This document shows, one piece after another, positions 1 to 52,344 of a DNA stretch of 64,000 nucleotides. Every line of letters begins with the position of its first letter. The stretch's first letter is position 1. This stretch comes from Antennarius striatus (taxonomy: Eukaryota > Chordata > Actinopteri > Lophiiformes > Antennariidae), in NCBI RefSeq assembly GCF_040054535.1, contig NC_090778.1, positions 12,555,501 through 12,619,500 on the forward strand. Reading direction: 5' to 3'. Below the pieces are notes generated by a model. It made no database searches, had not been told where the DNA came from, and worked only from the letters and a program-made list of their open reading frames with translations. The position numbers were made by a program, and so were the translations under genes.

Positions 1-45
1 TGTAGACATAGTGTGTAGCTGAGGGGTAAATCATTCAGACGACAA

Positions 46-170
<125 letters not shown>

Positions 171-287
171 AAGTGCCAAGTTTTCACTCACTAAGCCCAA
201 ATGAGTGGAGGAACACATACTGTATGCTTGCAGTTGAACAGCACTGTTTCACTGTGTTGATATTTATCTCTACCTTTGTTGTCATAG

Positions 288-35755
<35,468 letters not shown>

Positions 35756-37310
35756 GATCCTGTGGAGGGCACAGAGAAGGTCTTCAATGAATAACATGGG
35801 TGGGTGAATCAAGGTGTCTGTGGTTTCCAGAACAAAATTTTCTCTCCACAAAATATACTTGGACAGCAGTAAGGATGGACAGTTTTTTTTTTGCATTAAT
35901 TGACCTTGAAAAAACATCAACTCTCTTTTTCAGAGACTTGTATGCATTAAACAAGACCTGAAATACCCATTTGGAAGGATATAACATGAACATGACATTC
36001 TGTCATCTCCTTGACCATGGTATCCTGAAACAATGAGTCAAAAACATTGAAGAGATGCAATAATTTCTATTTTAATGGTTCAGTATTATTTATATATGTA
36101 TATGAACTGTGTATATATGATGTACAAATATTATTCTTCCACAGCCTTTAGGCATATTGTGTCAACATCAGACCATTTATTCAGGTAAACGGTTTAAGAC
36201 ACACAAGCAAACTGTCTCCAGGTAAGTTTTCTTGAGCCGCCAATAACTGTAGAGCTGAGACCTTCATTTTCTTAATATCTATAGACAGCCGTGAGCTGTT
36301 CGGTGCTTTCTGTGTTGATGTACACTCAAGCTTTCCACAGTGTGAACCAAGAAAAGTGTGTTGAGATGCTACCTCGTACTGCACCTCTCATCTCAGAGCA
36401 ACCGAGACGTTACCTGATATCATAGATAACAGGGGAGACACCTGGTGCTACAACAGCTGACACATGAACTTCATTGACTTCCTGTCGATGTTTATGGAAA
36501 AAGGGAAGATTTGAAAATATACATGAAGAAATTCGTTAAATTATATTTGAATGTTTTCAGCACTCATGACACTGACGCATTTTTCCTGTTTCCCCCATAT
36601 GTAAATTATAATATATAATTATGCAACCTTGATTGTCTGCAGTTGATTGTATTTAAATTTTATTTAAAATCTGATAAGCTTCCTTTTTCACGACCAGGCG
36701 TCACTGTGTTTAATCACTTGTCATAAGGATTCTAGTCTTCATCTAAACTGTCCCAGCTGGAGTATTATGAGAATGCCATGCTTGTCCTTCTTACTGTTCA
36801 CACATCACTTGAAGGTATAGCAGTGATAGTTGGTCTCACCCAGCTATGCACTATAAGCTCAGAGGATTTCTTGGAATATATTTTAAACTACTTTATGTAC
36901 GACCTTACAATTGCAGTATTTGGTCTGTAGAGATGATTTACACATCAAGAACGAAGTCTGAAGAAAAATTATACATTTCCTGTTAATTTTGATTCTTGAT
37001 AAATGATATGCGATATTCAGTCTTAAAAAAAATAAAATAATGGGCTCTCCAGTTCATGGAGTAGTACACATTACATTTCATGGGCACCAAGTCAGTACTT
37101 AATGGTTGTGTGGGGAATGTGTTGTATAGAAGTATTTCAGTATCTCAGATATGCTGCAGAAATAAAATGATAGATGGATTCCATTCTAATATCCTCTTCC
37201 TACATTCACGGTGAGAAAACTAATGAACTTTTTTACAAGTAGCATTCAGTTGTCTTCCGTTTTGTTTTTCTGGAGCAGAGTGACAAAATAAAATTTATAG
37301 AGGTAAAAAA
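35756..37310 (+). other. col27a1: probable 3' untranslated region of col27a1
   Basis: About 1.55 kb of AT-rich sequence without coding potential between the stop codon and the facing gene. AATAAA signals lie at 37031, 37161 and 37287. No repeat was recognised. Real length depends on which signal is used. Confidence 0.6.
37287..37292 (+). promoter_or_regulatory. candidate poly(A) signal of col27a1
   Basis: AATAAA, the most distal of three (others at 37031-37036 and 37161-37166), about 1.5 kb after the stop codon. All three precede the start of the opposing SDR transcript end. Confidence 0.45.
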
Positions 37311-37407
37311 CTGTTCTTGAAGACATTATTCCTGTTATTGCTCCCTGGTCAATATTTGTGGTGATGTGGAGAAAAAACACAAACATAGTCTCAGAGGGTG
37401 AAATCAC

Positions 37408-37413
37408 TTTATT
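37408..37413 (-). promoter_or_regulatory. candidate poly(A) signal of the SDR gene
   Basis: AATAAA on the minus strand, only 24 bp beyond the SDR stop codon, implying a very short 3' UTR. It lies about 115 bp from the distal col27a1 signal on the other strand. Confidence 0.5.
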
Positions 37414-37436
37414 TTTAGACTATTGTGCACATGATT

Positions 37437-41570
<4,134 letters not shown>

Positions 41571-41640
41571 TCTGCCCTCGACGTGTTGTCGACTAATGAT
41601 GACGTAGGGACGCGTTTCGTACTTCCGAGTATAAAGTTAA
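41571..41640 (-). promoter_or_regulatory. probable 5' UTR/promoter side of the SDR gene
   Basis: Directly upstream of the SDR ATG the sequence becomes CpG-rich for about 70 bp and holds a TGACGT cAMP-response-like core near 41604-41609. No TATA box is clear. This is an inference from position and composition. Confidence 0.3.
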
Positions 41641-43229
41641 CAGGAAGGCTGCTATTTGTAGACCCAGACGAAAACCACATTACTGTATGTCGCTTTGGAA
41701 CGATACAATTATTATTTATTTTTGCAGGCACAAAATAATTACTTTCATTAAACAACAAAAAGCTTATCAAGAATAAGGAATCTCATTGTTGAGTCAGCTA
41801 TGATTAAAGTTTTTTTGGGTTTTTTTGGACATTTTAAAACATCTCATGGAGGACTCCCATTTAATGAAAATGATTAAGTTGTTGTGAAAACTATTGTGAA
41901 CAAATGGCAAGTCACATCACTCAACTCCAAACATTTATCTTACTGGAATTTGTAACAAGTACGAGCTGAAAAGTTAGCCCTTTAAGACTTACTAGTAAAT
42001 TTATCATGTGCACTGAAATATCCTGCTATGTGAGCCCAACCAAACCAAAATTGCACAGACCCATTAGGGTTAAGAACTGAGAGGGCTTTGCGTGTACTCA
42101 TACAGTCTGACATTACAGTATGTAACTAACATACTTTGTGGTTATAGGCTTCACCCTCTGGTTCCAATGGGACCGAGCTGCACCAGGATTTCGTTCCTGC
42201 TACAGTGAGTCTGTTCGGACCTTCAGCCATGAACACACCTTCACAAAATGGAACACTAAGCATGTCCTGGCCAGTCAAGTCATCATGCATAATGATACAT
42301 CACAAAACCCATACGGGCCTGATGGCACATCTTAATAGGATATCTTCTATTCACCAAGACTGGAAGAGATCTGGGAGCAAACAATCTGTTGCTGTGAGGG
42401 AGTGGGGATGAATGTTATACCCTGTAAGCATCCAGTGAGAAGAGCTTTACAAGTACAAACAGGCAGGGGAGAAATAGAAAACACACAATTGTAAAAATCA
42501 AAAACAAAACTCAAAGAACTATTAGTACAGAGTTGGACATGGAAAATGCCACATGATGTAAATAAAAATTAACTATAATGCTAACTTTATTACCTGCGGT
42601 GTTTACCGTATATTTCAGAATATACATTTAACTTCACTTTGTACAGTACATGGCCTTGTGGTGCTTTGTCTGTAAAGACGAAGCACCACAAAATCTTTAT
42701 CTTCCAGGAGTCTGACAATTTTTTTTTCCTTCTCAGTAAAGTGAGAAAATAAAATGCATTTAGACTGCCTGCCTGTAGCAGTGTGTTTTAGTTTCCTGGT
42801 AGAGGGACGGGCCAGAAAAGAAGCCAATTACATTTTGATGTGTATCAGAATCAGGGGATACATCCAGGATTTTTTTATCAAGGTATTTGCTTGACAGATT
42901 GTCATCCTACTTATGAACTATGATCATTTGGTCACAGCTTCACTCTCTTCTGCTCATATTCAAGTGCCACTCATTATCTTTACCACTTTTCTCACAACCA
43001 GCAATGACAATACATTGCAAGGGAAGCACTGTTGATATAGATAAAATATCTTTAGATAACAGGCAGAGTAGACAGGTGAACCCTCTATATGATGTCAGGC
43101 AGTGACACCTTTCACACCTGCTGACAAGGAAGTGCAGGCAGTAAAATAATTCAAAGTAAGTGAACCTTGTTTTCCAAATGTAAGAATAACACATGGCACG
43201 GGCTCCCTGGGATGTCTGTCTCAGGCAGT

Positions 43230-43230
<1 letters not shown>
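41641..43230. other. intergenic stretch without recognised features
   Basis: AT-rich sequence upstream of the SDR gene. I see no exon with conserved motifs and no named repeat. Confidence 0.5.

Positions 43231-43314
<84 letters not shown>
43231..43314. repeat. (AC)n microsatellite
   Basis: About 42 perfect AC units. Confidence 0.98.
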
Positions 43315-43323
<9 letters not shown>

Positions 43324-43559
43324 GAGCTGAGTTTGACATTTAGACAGGTTTGAATTGAAGTAAGAGACACTACAGTATTAGGCCTTGTTATATTTTATAT
43401 ATTTATTAAACAAGTTACATGTGCGTCTGTGACACTTTATCACAGTGCTAACCTGGAAAATGCTGGTAAGGCAGGATATACTGCTAAAATTTCATATTAA
43501 GACAGCCGTGATAAAAATAAAGCTCCCACACTCCCTCCCGCACTCCCTGCGACCAAATA

Positions 43560-43690
43560 TCAATCCATCCATTTACCTTCAACCACTTATTCGGGGCCGG
43601 GTCACGGGGGCAACAGTCTCAGTAGGGATGCCCTTACTTCCCTCTCCCCAGACATCTTATCTAACTTCTCCGTAGGGATCCCGAGTGTTT
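43560..43690 (-). mobile_element. Rex3 3' tail fragment
   Basis: atccatccatttaccttcaa and ggggccgggtcacgggggc match the usual Rex3 3' terminus; very short. Confidence 0.5.
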
Positions 43691-43757
43691 TGTGAAAATT
43701 TTTTATACAAGTCCGTGGAGGTAGATACACAGAAAACTCACACAATTAACAAGACTC

Positions 43758-43940
43758 CTATGATGCTAGAATAAATGAGTGGTTCGTTCTCAGCAGAGCA
43801 TAGCAAAAACAAACATTCACTTCTATGATGCTAGAATAAATGAGTGGTTCGTTCTCAGCAGAGCATAGCAAAAACAAACATTCACTTCTATGATGCTAGA
43901 ATAAATGTGTCGTTCATTCCCCGCAGAGCATAGCAATGTA
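43758..43940. repeat. 65-bp tandem repeat, about 2.8 copies
   Basis: The unit starting ctatgatgctagaataaatg begins at 43758, 43823 and 43888; the first two copies are identical and the third diverges. Confidence 0.93.
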
Positions 43941-43972
43941 CAGTCAATTCTTTGGTTGAGCTAAAGCAATCA

Positions 43973-44094
43973 TATGGTGTCATTCCAAATGTGCTTCGTA
44001 TCTTACCTTGACACACGGATCGGAGAGCCCACGTATGGTGTCATTCCAAATGTGCTTCGTATCTTACCTTGACACACGGATCGGAGAGCCCACG
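43973..44094. repeat. 61-bp tandem repeat, two identical copies
   Basis: The unit starting tatggtgtcattccaaatgt occurs at 43973 and 44034 back to back. Confidence 0.95.
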
Positions 44095-44802
44095 TCCCAG
44101 GCAGAATAGCATCAACCAATGCTGGGCGTCCGAACGTAACCCGCAGGTGACTCTAACCTGGAGCCGGAAACTCTCTACTTTTATAGTTTGAACAAACAAG
44201 GTCTGCATGCAAGCAGGGGTGGCCAGCCCCACCTCGCAGGCACCCCTCCTTTCGGTGGCACCATACTGTCGGAAAAACAAGTTTATCAGACAGTGTGGGG
44301 AGGCCATCCCTACACCTGGGAATGCAGTGTGGGAGGCGTTCACATAACACATGTGGACTCTCATGAACCCTCAAGCACTCGATGAAGAGTGCTCCGTGCT
44401 CCGTGGCTGGGACAAATACCACTTTGTTGCTCCTGAATCCAAAGCTATTTAAATCAATCCACTGGACTGAAAGTTTCTTGAAAACTTTTCACTTCTCATC
44501 CAACAGGCTTCTTCAGTTCTGAAGGTGGCTGGTCTTGTCCCAGCTTATAAACCCTGTGGGGTATGGTCAGTGCTATTCACATTTCAACGACCATAGTTGA
44601 AACCCATGTGGCGCATCAATGATGGTTGATAGGGGTACCAGGGGGTGTCAAAGGCGGGTTGTTGAAATGTGAGTTTATTCCAGCCTTTGGGATAATTAGG
44701 GTCATTAGTAGTGATGTTTGAATGGTGCCCCATGGGGCTTCGAACCGTTTGAGACAATTGTGCCGCAAACTGTTTCTTTACTCCCCATTCATTGTGGGGC
44801 AG

Positions 44803-45185
44803 TGTGGCGGCAGTGGCTCAGTGGTAAAGCGGAGAGTAGAGTGAGTCCAATGTTCCTAAGATCGACTCCTGCTCCCGCCCAAACACCCAGAGGTGAGCTG
44901 ACAGTGGGAGGTGTCAGCTCACCTCTGGAGCACTGCCGAGGCGCCCTTAAGCGAGCCGCCCTTGAGCAAGGCGCCGTCCCCCTTTACAAGTTGCTCATTT
45001 GGGGCACACTATGAAGGAGTTGCCTGCCACTCTACCTCCCCTGCATGCCTACAGGCCCCCTTGTGTGTGTGCTACAGGGGCCTGTACACACTAACATGTA
45101 TGAATGCGATTGAAGTGTTTCACTAACTAGAGTGTGCTCTTAATTTCCCTCCAGGGATCAGAATAGTATGCAATTTTTTTTTTTA
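44803..45185 (+). mobile_element. tRNA-derived SINE, copy 3
   Basis: A box gtggctcagtggtaaagcgg at the start, the internal inverted repeat gaggtgagctgaca with its complement near 44892-44927, and the ttaatttccctccagggatc tail. Confidence 0.8.
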
Positions 45186-45375
45186 AATTATAAAAAAATT
45201 AAAAATTGAGAATGTGGATGCCCTCATTGGCAGGGTGTCTGTACTCCAACCACACAACAGTCAATGGGCCCAGAAAACAGTGCCTTGACATTTCCTGTAT
45301 TGCATATATTGTCCGAATAAAATTGAATATAATCTAATGGAATGTGTTAATTCTTGCTTGCTATATTGTAGCCAT

Positions 45376-48300
45376 ATCCTTCTTTTCCTTTCGACTTTTC
45401 TCTTCAGGGGTCGCCACAGCAAATCAGTTGCCTCCATCTAACCCTGTCTTCTGCATCCTCTTCTCTCACACCAACTACCTTCATGTTCTTTTTCACTACA
45501 TCCATAAGCCTCCTTTTCTTCTTCCTCTAGGCCTACTGCCTGGCAGTTCAAAACTCAGCATCCTTCTACCAATATATTCATTAAAGCTCCTCTGGACATG
45601 TCCAAACCATCTCAGTCTGGCCTGTCTGACTTTATCCCCAAAACCTGTGCACAAAACATGTGCTGTCCCTCTGATGCACTCATTCTTGATCCTATCCTTC
45701 TTGGTCACTCCCAAAGAGAACATCAGCATCTTCATCTCTGCTACCTTCAGCTCTGTCACCTGCCTTTCCTCAGTGACACTGTCTCTAGACCAATCAATAT
45801 CGCTGGTCTCACCACAGTTTTGTACACCTTTCCTTTCATTACAGCTGAAACTCTATCACACATTACACCTGACACTTTTCTCCACCCGTACCATCCTGCC
45901 TGTACACACTTCTTCACCTCTTTTCCACACTCTCCATTGCTCTGGGCTGTTGACCCTAAGTACTTAAAATCCTCCACCTTCTTGATCTCCTCTCCCCGCA
46001 ACCTCACTCTTCCACTTGGGTTCCTCTCATTCTGTCTTACTGCGGTTAACCTTCATTCCTCTCCTTTCCAGGACAAACCTCCACCTCTCTAGCTTCTCCT
46101 CCACCTGTTCCCTGCTCTCACTGCAGATCACAAGGTCATCGGCAAACATCATAGTCCATGGAGATTCCTGTCTAACCTCGTCTGTCAGCCTGTCCATCAG
46201 CATAGCGAACAAGAAGGGGCTCAGAGCTGATCCCTGATGCAGTCCCACCTCCACCTTGAACTCCTCTGCCACACCTACAGCACACCTCACCGATGTCTTA
46301 CAGTCTTCATACAAGTCCTGCACCGCTCTAACATACTTCTCTGCCACTCCAGACTTCCTCATACAATACCACAGTTCTTCTCTGGGCACCCTGTCATAAG
46401 ATTTCTCCAGATCTACAAAAACACAATGCAGCTCCATCTGGCCTTCTCTGTACTTCTCTATCAACATCCTCACAGCAAATACTGCATCTGTAGTACTCTT
46501 TTTTTGGCATGAAACCATACTGCTGCTCAAAAATGCTCACTTCTGCCCTTAGTCTAGCTTCCACTACTCTTTCCCATAACTTCATTGTATGGCTCATCAG
46601 CTTTATTCCTCTGTAGTTGCCACAACGCTGCATTTCCCTTGTTCTTAAAAATAGGCACCAGCCCATTTCTCCATTCCTCAGGCATCTTCTCACTAAGAAC
46701 CTGTTGAACAACCCAATCAGAAACTCTACTGCCACCTCTCCTAGGCACTTCCAAACCTCTACTGGTATATCATCGGGACCGAGTGCCTTTCCACTCTTCA
46801 TCCTCTTTAATGCCCTCCTCACTTCATCCTGACTAATCTTTGCTACTTCCTGGTCCACAACAGTCACCTCTTCTAGTCTTTGTTCTCTCTCATTGTCAAC
46901 GCTCAACAACTCTTCAAAGTACTCTTTTCATCTTCCCATCACACTACTGGCACCTGTCAATAGACTTCCATCCCTATTCTTAATCACCCTAACCTGCTGC
47001 ACGTCCTTCCCATCTCTGTCTCTCTGTCTTGCCAGCCTGTATAGATCAGTCTCTCTCTCCTTACTGTCCAACCTAGCATACAAGTCATCATAAGCCTCTT
47101 GTTTGACCTTTGCTACCTCTACCTTGACAGTACGCTGCATCTCCCTGTACTCCCGCTACTCCTCAGTCCTCAGTGTCCCACTTCTTTTTAGCTAACCTCT
47201 TTCTCTGCATACACTCCTGTACCTCCTCATTCCACCACCAAGTCTCCTTATCTACTTTCCTTCCAGATGACACACCAAGTACTCTCCTACCTGTCTCCCT
47301 GATCACATTAGCTGTAGTTGTCCAGTCATCTTGTAGCACGCCTGTCTTAACTCCTTCCTAAAAGTCATGCAGCACTCTTCTCTTTTCAGCTTCCACCATT
47401 TTGTCCTCCGCTCTGCCTTTGTCCTCTTCATCTTCCTCACCACCAGAGTCATCCTACACACCACCTTCCTATGCTGTTTGGCTACACTATCGCCTACCAC
47501 TACTTTACAGTCACTGATCTCCTTCAGATTACACTGTCTACATAAGATCTACTCTACCTGTGTGCTCCTACCACCACTCTTATAGGTCACCCTATGTTCC
47601 TGCCTCTTCTGGAAGAAAGTATTCACTATAGCCATTTCCATCCTTTTTTGCAAAGTCAACCACCATCTATCTTTCTGCGTTCCTCTCCTGGATACCAAAG
47701 CTGCCCATCACCTCCTCATCACCTGTGTTACCTGCACCAACATGTCCATTGAAGTCTGCACCAATGATAACTGTCTCACTTCTAGGTATGCTCTGCATCA
47801 CTTCATCAAAGTCGAACCAGAATTTTTCCTTCTCCTTGAGGCTCCCATCCTACCTGTGGAGCATACCCAGTAACAACATTGAACATCACACCTTTGATTT
47901 CTAGCTTCAGACTCCTCACTGTATCTGACACTCTTTTTACCTCCAGGACATTCCTAACAAACTCCTCCTTCAAGATAACTCCTACTCCATTTCTCTTCCC
48001 ATCTACACCATGATAGAACATCTTGAACCCTGCACCTAAACTTCAAGCCTTGCTACCTTTCCACCTGGTCTCCTGGACACACAGTATATCTACCTTCCTC
48101 CTCTGCATCATGTCAACCAACTGTCTACCTTTTCCAGTCATAGTTCCAACATTCAATGTCCCTACTCTCAGAATCAGAATCAGAATTAGAAAAGGTTTTA
48201 TTGCCAAGTGCAGTAAAAATTACTGTCGAGGAACTTGACGCGGTGTCGGTGCATAGAAAGGCGGAAGAGAATAGTAGTGAGTGAGGAATAGGTGTAATAC

Positions 48301-51300
48301 AAAAACTATTTACAATTCACATTACGGTGTGTTTAGATACTGTATAAGGATGGTGATTGCAGGTGAAGAAAATAAGTCCAAACAGTAAACTGTCTTTGCA
48401 GAGTGGTGAGGGGCGGATGGTTACCGAGGGGGGGGGGGGCATTGTTCATGAGGCTGACTGCCGTGGGGAAGAAACTGTTTTTATGCCGTGAGGTCCTGGT
48501 CCAGATGGACCGTAGCCTCTTGCCGGAGGGGAAGGTCTGGAAGAGTTTGTGGCCGGGATGAGAGGGGTCAGCGGCAATCCTGGCTGCACGACTGCGGGTC
48601 CTTGTGTCAGACAGTTCCTGGAGATGTGGGAGGCTGCAACCGATCACCTTCTCCGCAGAACGGATGACACGCTGCAGCTTGGCCTTGTCCCTGGCCGTGG
48701 CTGCAGCAAACCACACTGACATGGAGGATGTGAGGATGGACTGAATGGTGGCAGTGTAGAAGTTCACCAGCATCTTCACAGGGAGGTGAAACTTCTTCAG
48801 CTGCCGCAAGAAGTACATCCTCTGCTGAGCCTTCTTGGTGAGGGAGCTGATGTTCTGCTCCCATTTGAGCTCCCGGGTGATGGTGGTGCCCAGGAAGCGG
48901 AAGGACTCCACAGGGGTCACTGGAGTGTCACAGATGATGATGGGGGGAGGGCAGGAGGGTCTTTCCTGAAGTCCACTATCATCTCCACTGTTTTGAGAGT
49001 GTTGACCTCCAGGTTGTTCCTGCTGCACCATGATACCAGCTGGTCCAACTCACTTCTGTAGGCTGACTCATCCCCATCAGAGATGAGGCCGATGAGGGTG
49101 GTGTCGTCAGCAAACTTCAGGAGTTTGACAGACTGGTGACCAGATGTGCAGCAGTTAGTGTACAGGGAGAAGAGCAGAGGGGAAAGAACGCAGCCTTGAG
49201 GGGAGCCAGTGCTGATAGTCCGGGTGTCAGAGACATGCTTCCCAGCCTCATGAACTGCCGTCTGTCTGTCAGGAAGTCCGTGATCCACCTGCACATGGAG
49301 TCGGGCACGTTCAGCTGGGAGAGCTTGTCATGGAGCAGAGCTGAAGTCCACAAACAGAATCCTGGCGTAGGATCCTGGGGAGTCCAGGTGCTGGAGGACA
49401 AAGTGTAGCGCATGTTTACAGCATCGTCTACAGATCTGTTGGCTCTGTAGGCGAACTGTAGAGGGTCCAGGAGGTTGCCAGTGATGTCTATGAGGTGGGT
49501 CAGGACAAGGCGCTCAAAGGACTTCATGACCACAGATGTCAGAGCGACGGGTCTGTAGTCGTTAGGTCCTGTGATCCTTGTCTTCTTGGGGACTGGGACA
49601 ATGGCTGAAGTCTTGAAGCACACTGGTACGTGACAGGTCTCCAGTGAGGTGTTGAAGATCTGAGTGAACACCGGAGCCAGCTGGTTGGTGCAATGCTTCA
49701 AGGTGGAGGGAGAGACGGAGTCTGGGCCTGCAGCTTTGCGGTGGTTGAGTCGTTGGAAGAGACTCCTCACCTCTCCTTCTTTGATAAGGAGAGGTGTGGG
49801 GAGGGTGGGTGGCGCTGAGGTGTGGGGCTGTGAAGGACCTAATGAGACAGTGGGGGAGGGGATGGGGCTGCTGACCAGTGGCTGGTTGTTGATAGTGATG
49901 GGGGCGTCAGGTCTGTCCCATTGTCTTTCAAAACGACAGTAATAGTCGTTAAGGCTGTTGGCCAGACGTAGGTCGTTGACAGAGTGGGGGGCTCTAGGCT
50001 TGTAATTGGTGATGGCTTTGAGCCCTTTCCAGACAGAAGCAGAGTAGTTAGCTGAGAATTGTTCTTCCATTCTCTTACCATATGCAGATTTGGCTCTTTT
50101 CACCTCCTTACCAAATCTGTACCTGGCCTCCTTGTATCTGTCTCTGTCCCCACTTCTGAATGCAGCCTCCTTCTCTGACCTGAGCCTTCTGAGTGTGGCT
50201 GTGAACCAGGATTTGTCGTTGTTGTAGCTAACCCTGGTGCGTGTTGGGATGACGCTGTCCTCACAGAAGGTGATGTAGGACGTCACAGTGTCCGTGTACT
50301 CATCCAGGCTGTTGGTGGCAGACCTAAACACATCCCATGCTGTGCAGTCCAAGCACTCCTGAAGTTCTTCCACTGCATCACTGGTCCACTTCTTGGAAGT
50401 CCTAACAACAGGTTTGCAGAGCTTTAATTTCTGCTTGTAGGTAGGAATCAGATGCACCATGATGTGGTCGGACTGGCCCAGTGCAGGGTGGGGAACAGCG
50501 TGGTACACACCGCTGATGGTGGAGTAGCAGTGGTCCAGGATGTTCCCTTCTCTGGTGGGGAACTTGATGAGCTGCTTGAACTTTGGGAGGTCTTGGGAGA
50601 GATTACCTTTGTTAAAATCCCCGAGGACAGTAACCAAGGCATCCGGGTGTGCACGTTCTACTCTCAGTATCTCGTCGGTAGGCGCGCGCTGCACCTCACA
50701 CACGTTAACTTGAGGAGAACTCATGGGGCGAGTAGAAGGGCTTGCAGTTGATGATGAGGGCTTCCAGGTCCGGGGAACAGTACTGAGTTAGTACTGTTCC
50801 ACCTCCTTTTGTTTTGCCGGAAAGCGCCGTGTTCCTGTCCGCTCTGTAGATATCGAACCCGCTCAGGTCAAGCGCAGAGTCCGGAATGAGATCGCACAGC
50901 CACGTTTCCGTAAAGCACAAAACGCAGGATGTGGAAAAATCCCTGTTCGTGTTTAGTAGCAGGCTCAGCTCGTCCATTTTTTTGCAGAGTGAGCGCAAAT
51001 TAGAGAGGAATATCCTGGGGAGCGCTGTGCATAGTCCACGCCGGCGGAGACAGACCAGCACAGCTGAGTGCTTTCCTCTTCTGCGGCGTCTCACCTTGCT
51101 GCGAGCCTCCTTGGTCAGAATCTGCAATAAAACTGCAGTTGAGGCCATGAAAGTCGGAAATAAATCCTCCGGAGTTATAGCTCTGATGGCCATGAGAGCT
51201 TCCTTGGAGTAGTAGCCATAAGAGTGGCAGAAAACCGAATTTAAGCTCAAAAGAAGAAAAACGAGGGCGCACCGAAACGACGAGGCGGCCATCCCCGGCG

Positions 51301-51613
51301 CCATCAGGGATCAGACTCTCTCAGTCCTATACTCTTGGCGTTCCTCTTCTTTCTCTTCTTATGGGCACACTTTCCTCTTCTCCTTTTTCGACTAACAGTG
51401 GTCCAATTTCCACCAGCGTCCTGTAGGTCAACAGCGCCGATGGCGGTCGCTGTTAACCCGGGCCTAGACCGATCCGGTATGGAAGTCATAGGTTTGATTC
51501 GCATGTTTGATTTGGCAAAAGTTTTACGCCAGATTCCATTCCTGAGGCAACCCTCTGTATTTATCCGGGCTTGGGACCAGCACAATAATACACTGGCTTG
51601 TCTCCTCTTGCGG
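45376..51613 (-). mobile_element. RTE-like LINE, second near-full-length copy, split by a nested LINE
   Basis: Minus strand from the 5' leader (51613-51325) through endonuclease pieces (48021-47806), a linker (47500-46928), reverse transcriptase (46909-46027, with the motif FADDLVICS intact at about 46155-46129) to the C-terminal tail at 45759-45496 and end near 45376. It is the same family as 13184-17853. Multiple frameshifts disable it. The leader and body are separated by the 3.1-kb insertion 48172-51317; rejoining across it is continuous at ggactgagag. Confidence 0.85.
48172..51317 (-). mobile_element. L2/CR1-group LINE, near full length, nested in the RTE-like LINE
   Basis: A 3.15-kb insertion flanked by the 7-bp direct repeat CTCTCAG (48165-48171 and 51318-51324). 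From its 5' end the minus strand encodes an APE endonuclease (TETWLCDLIPDSA, VLGDFNKGNL, GQSDHIMVHL; 51304-50400) and reverse transcriptase (RKAAGPDSVSPSTLKHC, GSPQGCVLSPLLFSLYTN, LLKFADDTTLIGLI) with a C-terminal region to 48333. Frames shift near 50715 and 49290-49120, so it is not intact but is younger-looking than its host. The 3' end carries an AGAATC-type repeat (minus strand ctgattctgattctgag). Confidence 0.88.
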
Positions 51614-52290
51614 CTAAATTGCTATGTCATAGCCATATATTATAGGAAATTGTTTTATGATCATTGGTCCTTGCAGGGTTCAATAAAGCAGTAAGCGATA
51701 TACGTAGATAACATGTTCATGTATATACATTTAATATACGTAAATATATACACATGTATTTGTTCGTGAGTTACATAGGTTGATTAGTGTCACTGGAAAA
51801 AACAAGGTCTATGTTGTGAGATAAAAATTCTGAGACGTGTTCACAGCAGCACCACCAGCTTCATTCTCACATCTGGACCGGTAACGCCTCATCATTGATG
51901 AGATGTTGTTACTGTTTGTCAGATGCTGTGAACAAAGCAAACACTTAACCTGCAATTAAAATGACATGTGTGGTTTAATATTTTCTACTGTGTGAGCAAC
52001 AGAGCCTGAAAATAAGTTTCTTAGAAATTAAAGTCTACTTTGTTCGGCGGCAACAGTTCGGCGGCAAAATGTTCCCAGACTTAGGATCTATGTCTGGTTG
52101 GATCCATTGTAAAGTAATTACGAAGCACACTATCTGTCAGTAGTCGGAACGCTAATGTGATCAATCCAAAGGATAGTGACACGATAAGCAGCGCACTGCG
52201 CTGTTTCATCCATTCTAACACATCTGGGAATGGCTGTTGTTTCGCATCACCCATTGATCCGGACCACTAAACTGTGACCTGGTGAATGGA
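51614..52290. other. AT-rich spacer between LINE and Penelope-like element
   Basis: No gene recognised; part may be untranslated sequence of the Penelope-like element. Confidence 0.4.
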
Positions 52291-52344
52291 GTGCCAGTGT
52301 GTCACCTGGTGAATGGGGCACTTAGTGTTTCGTCGCACTTGGTG

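Noticed and set aside
51325..51613. Shared 5' leader between two unrelated LINE families
   Set aside because: The leader belongs to the RTE-like copy; the L2/CR1-group LINE was inserted between leader and body, as the CTCTCAG duplication shows.
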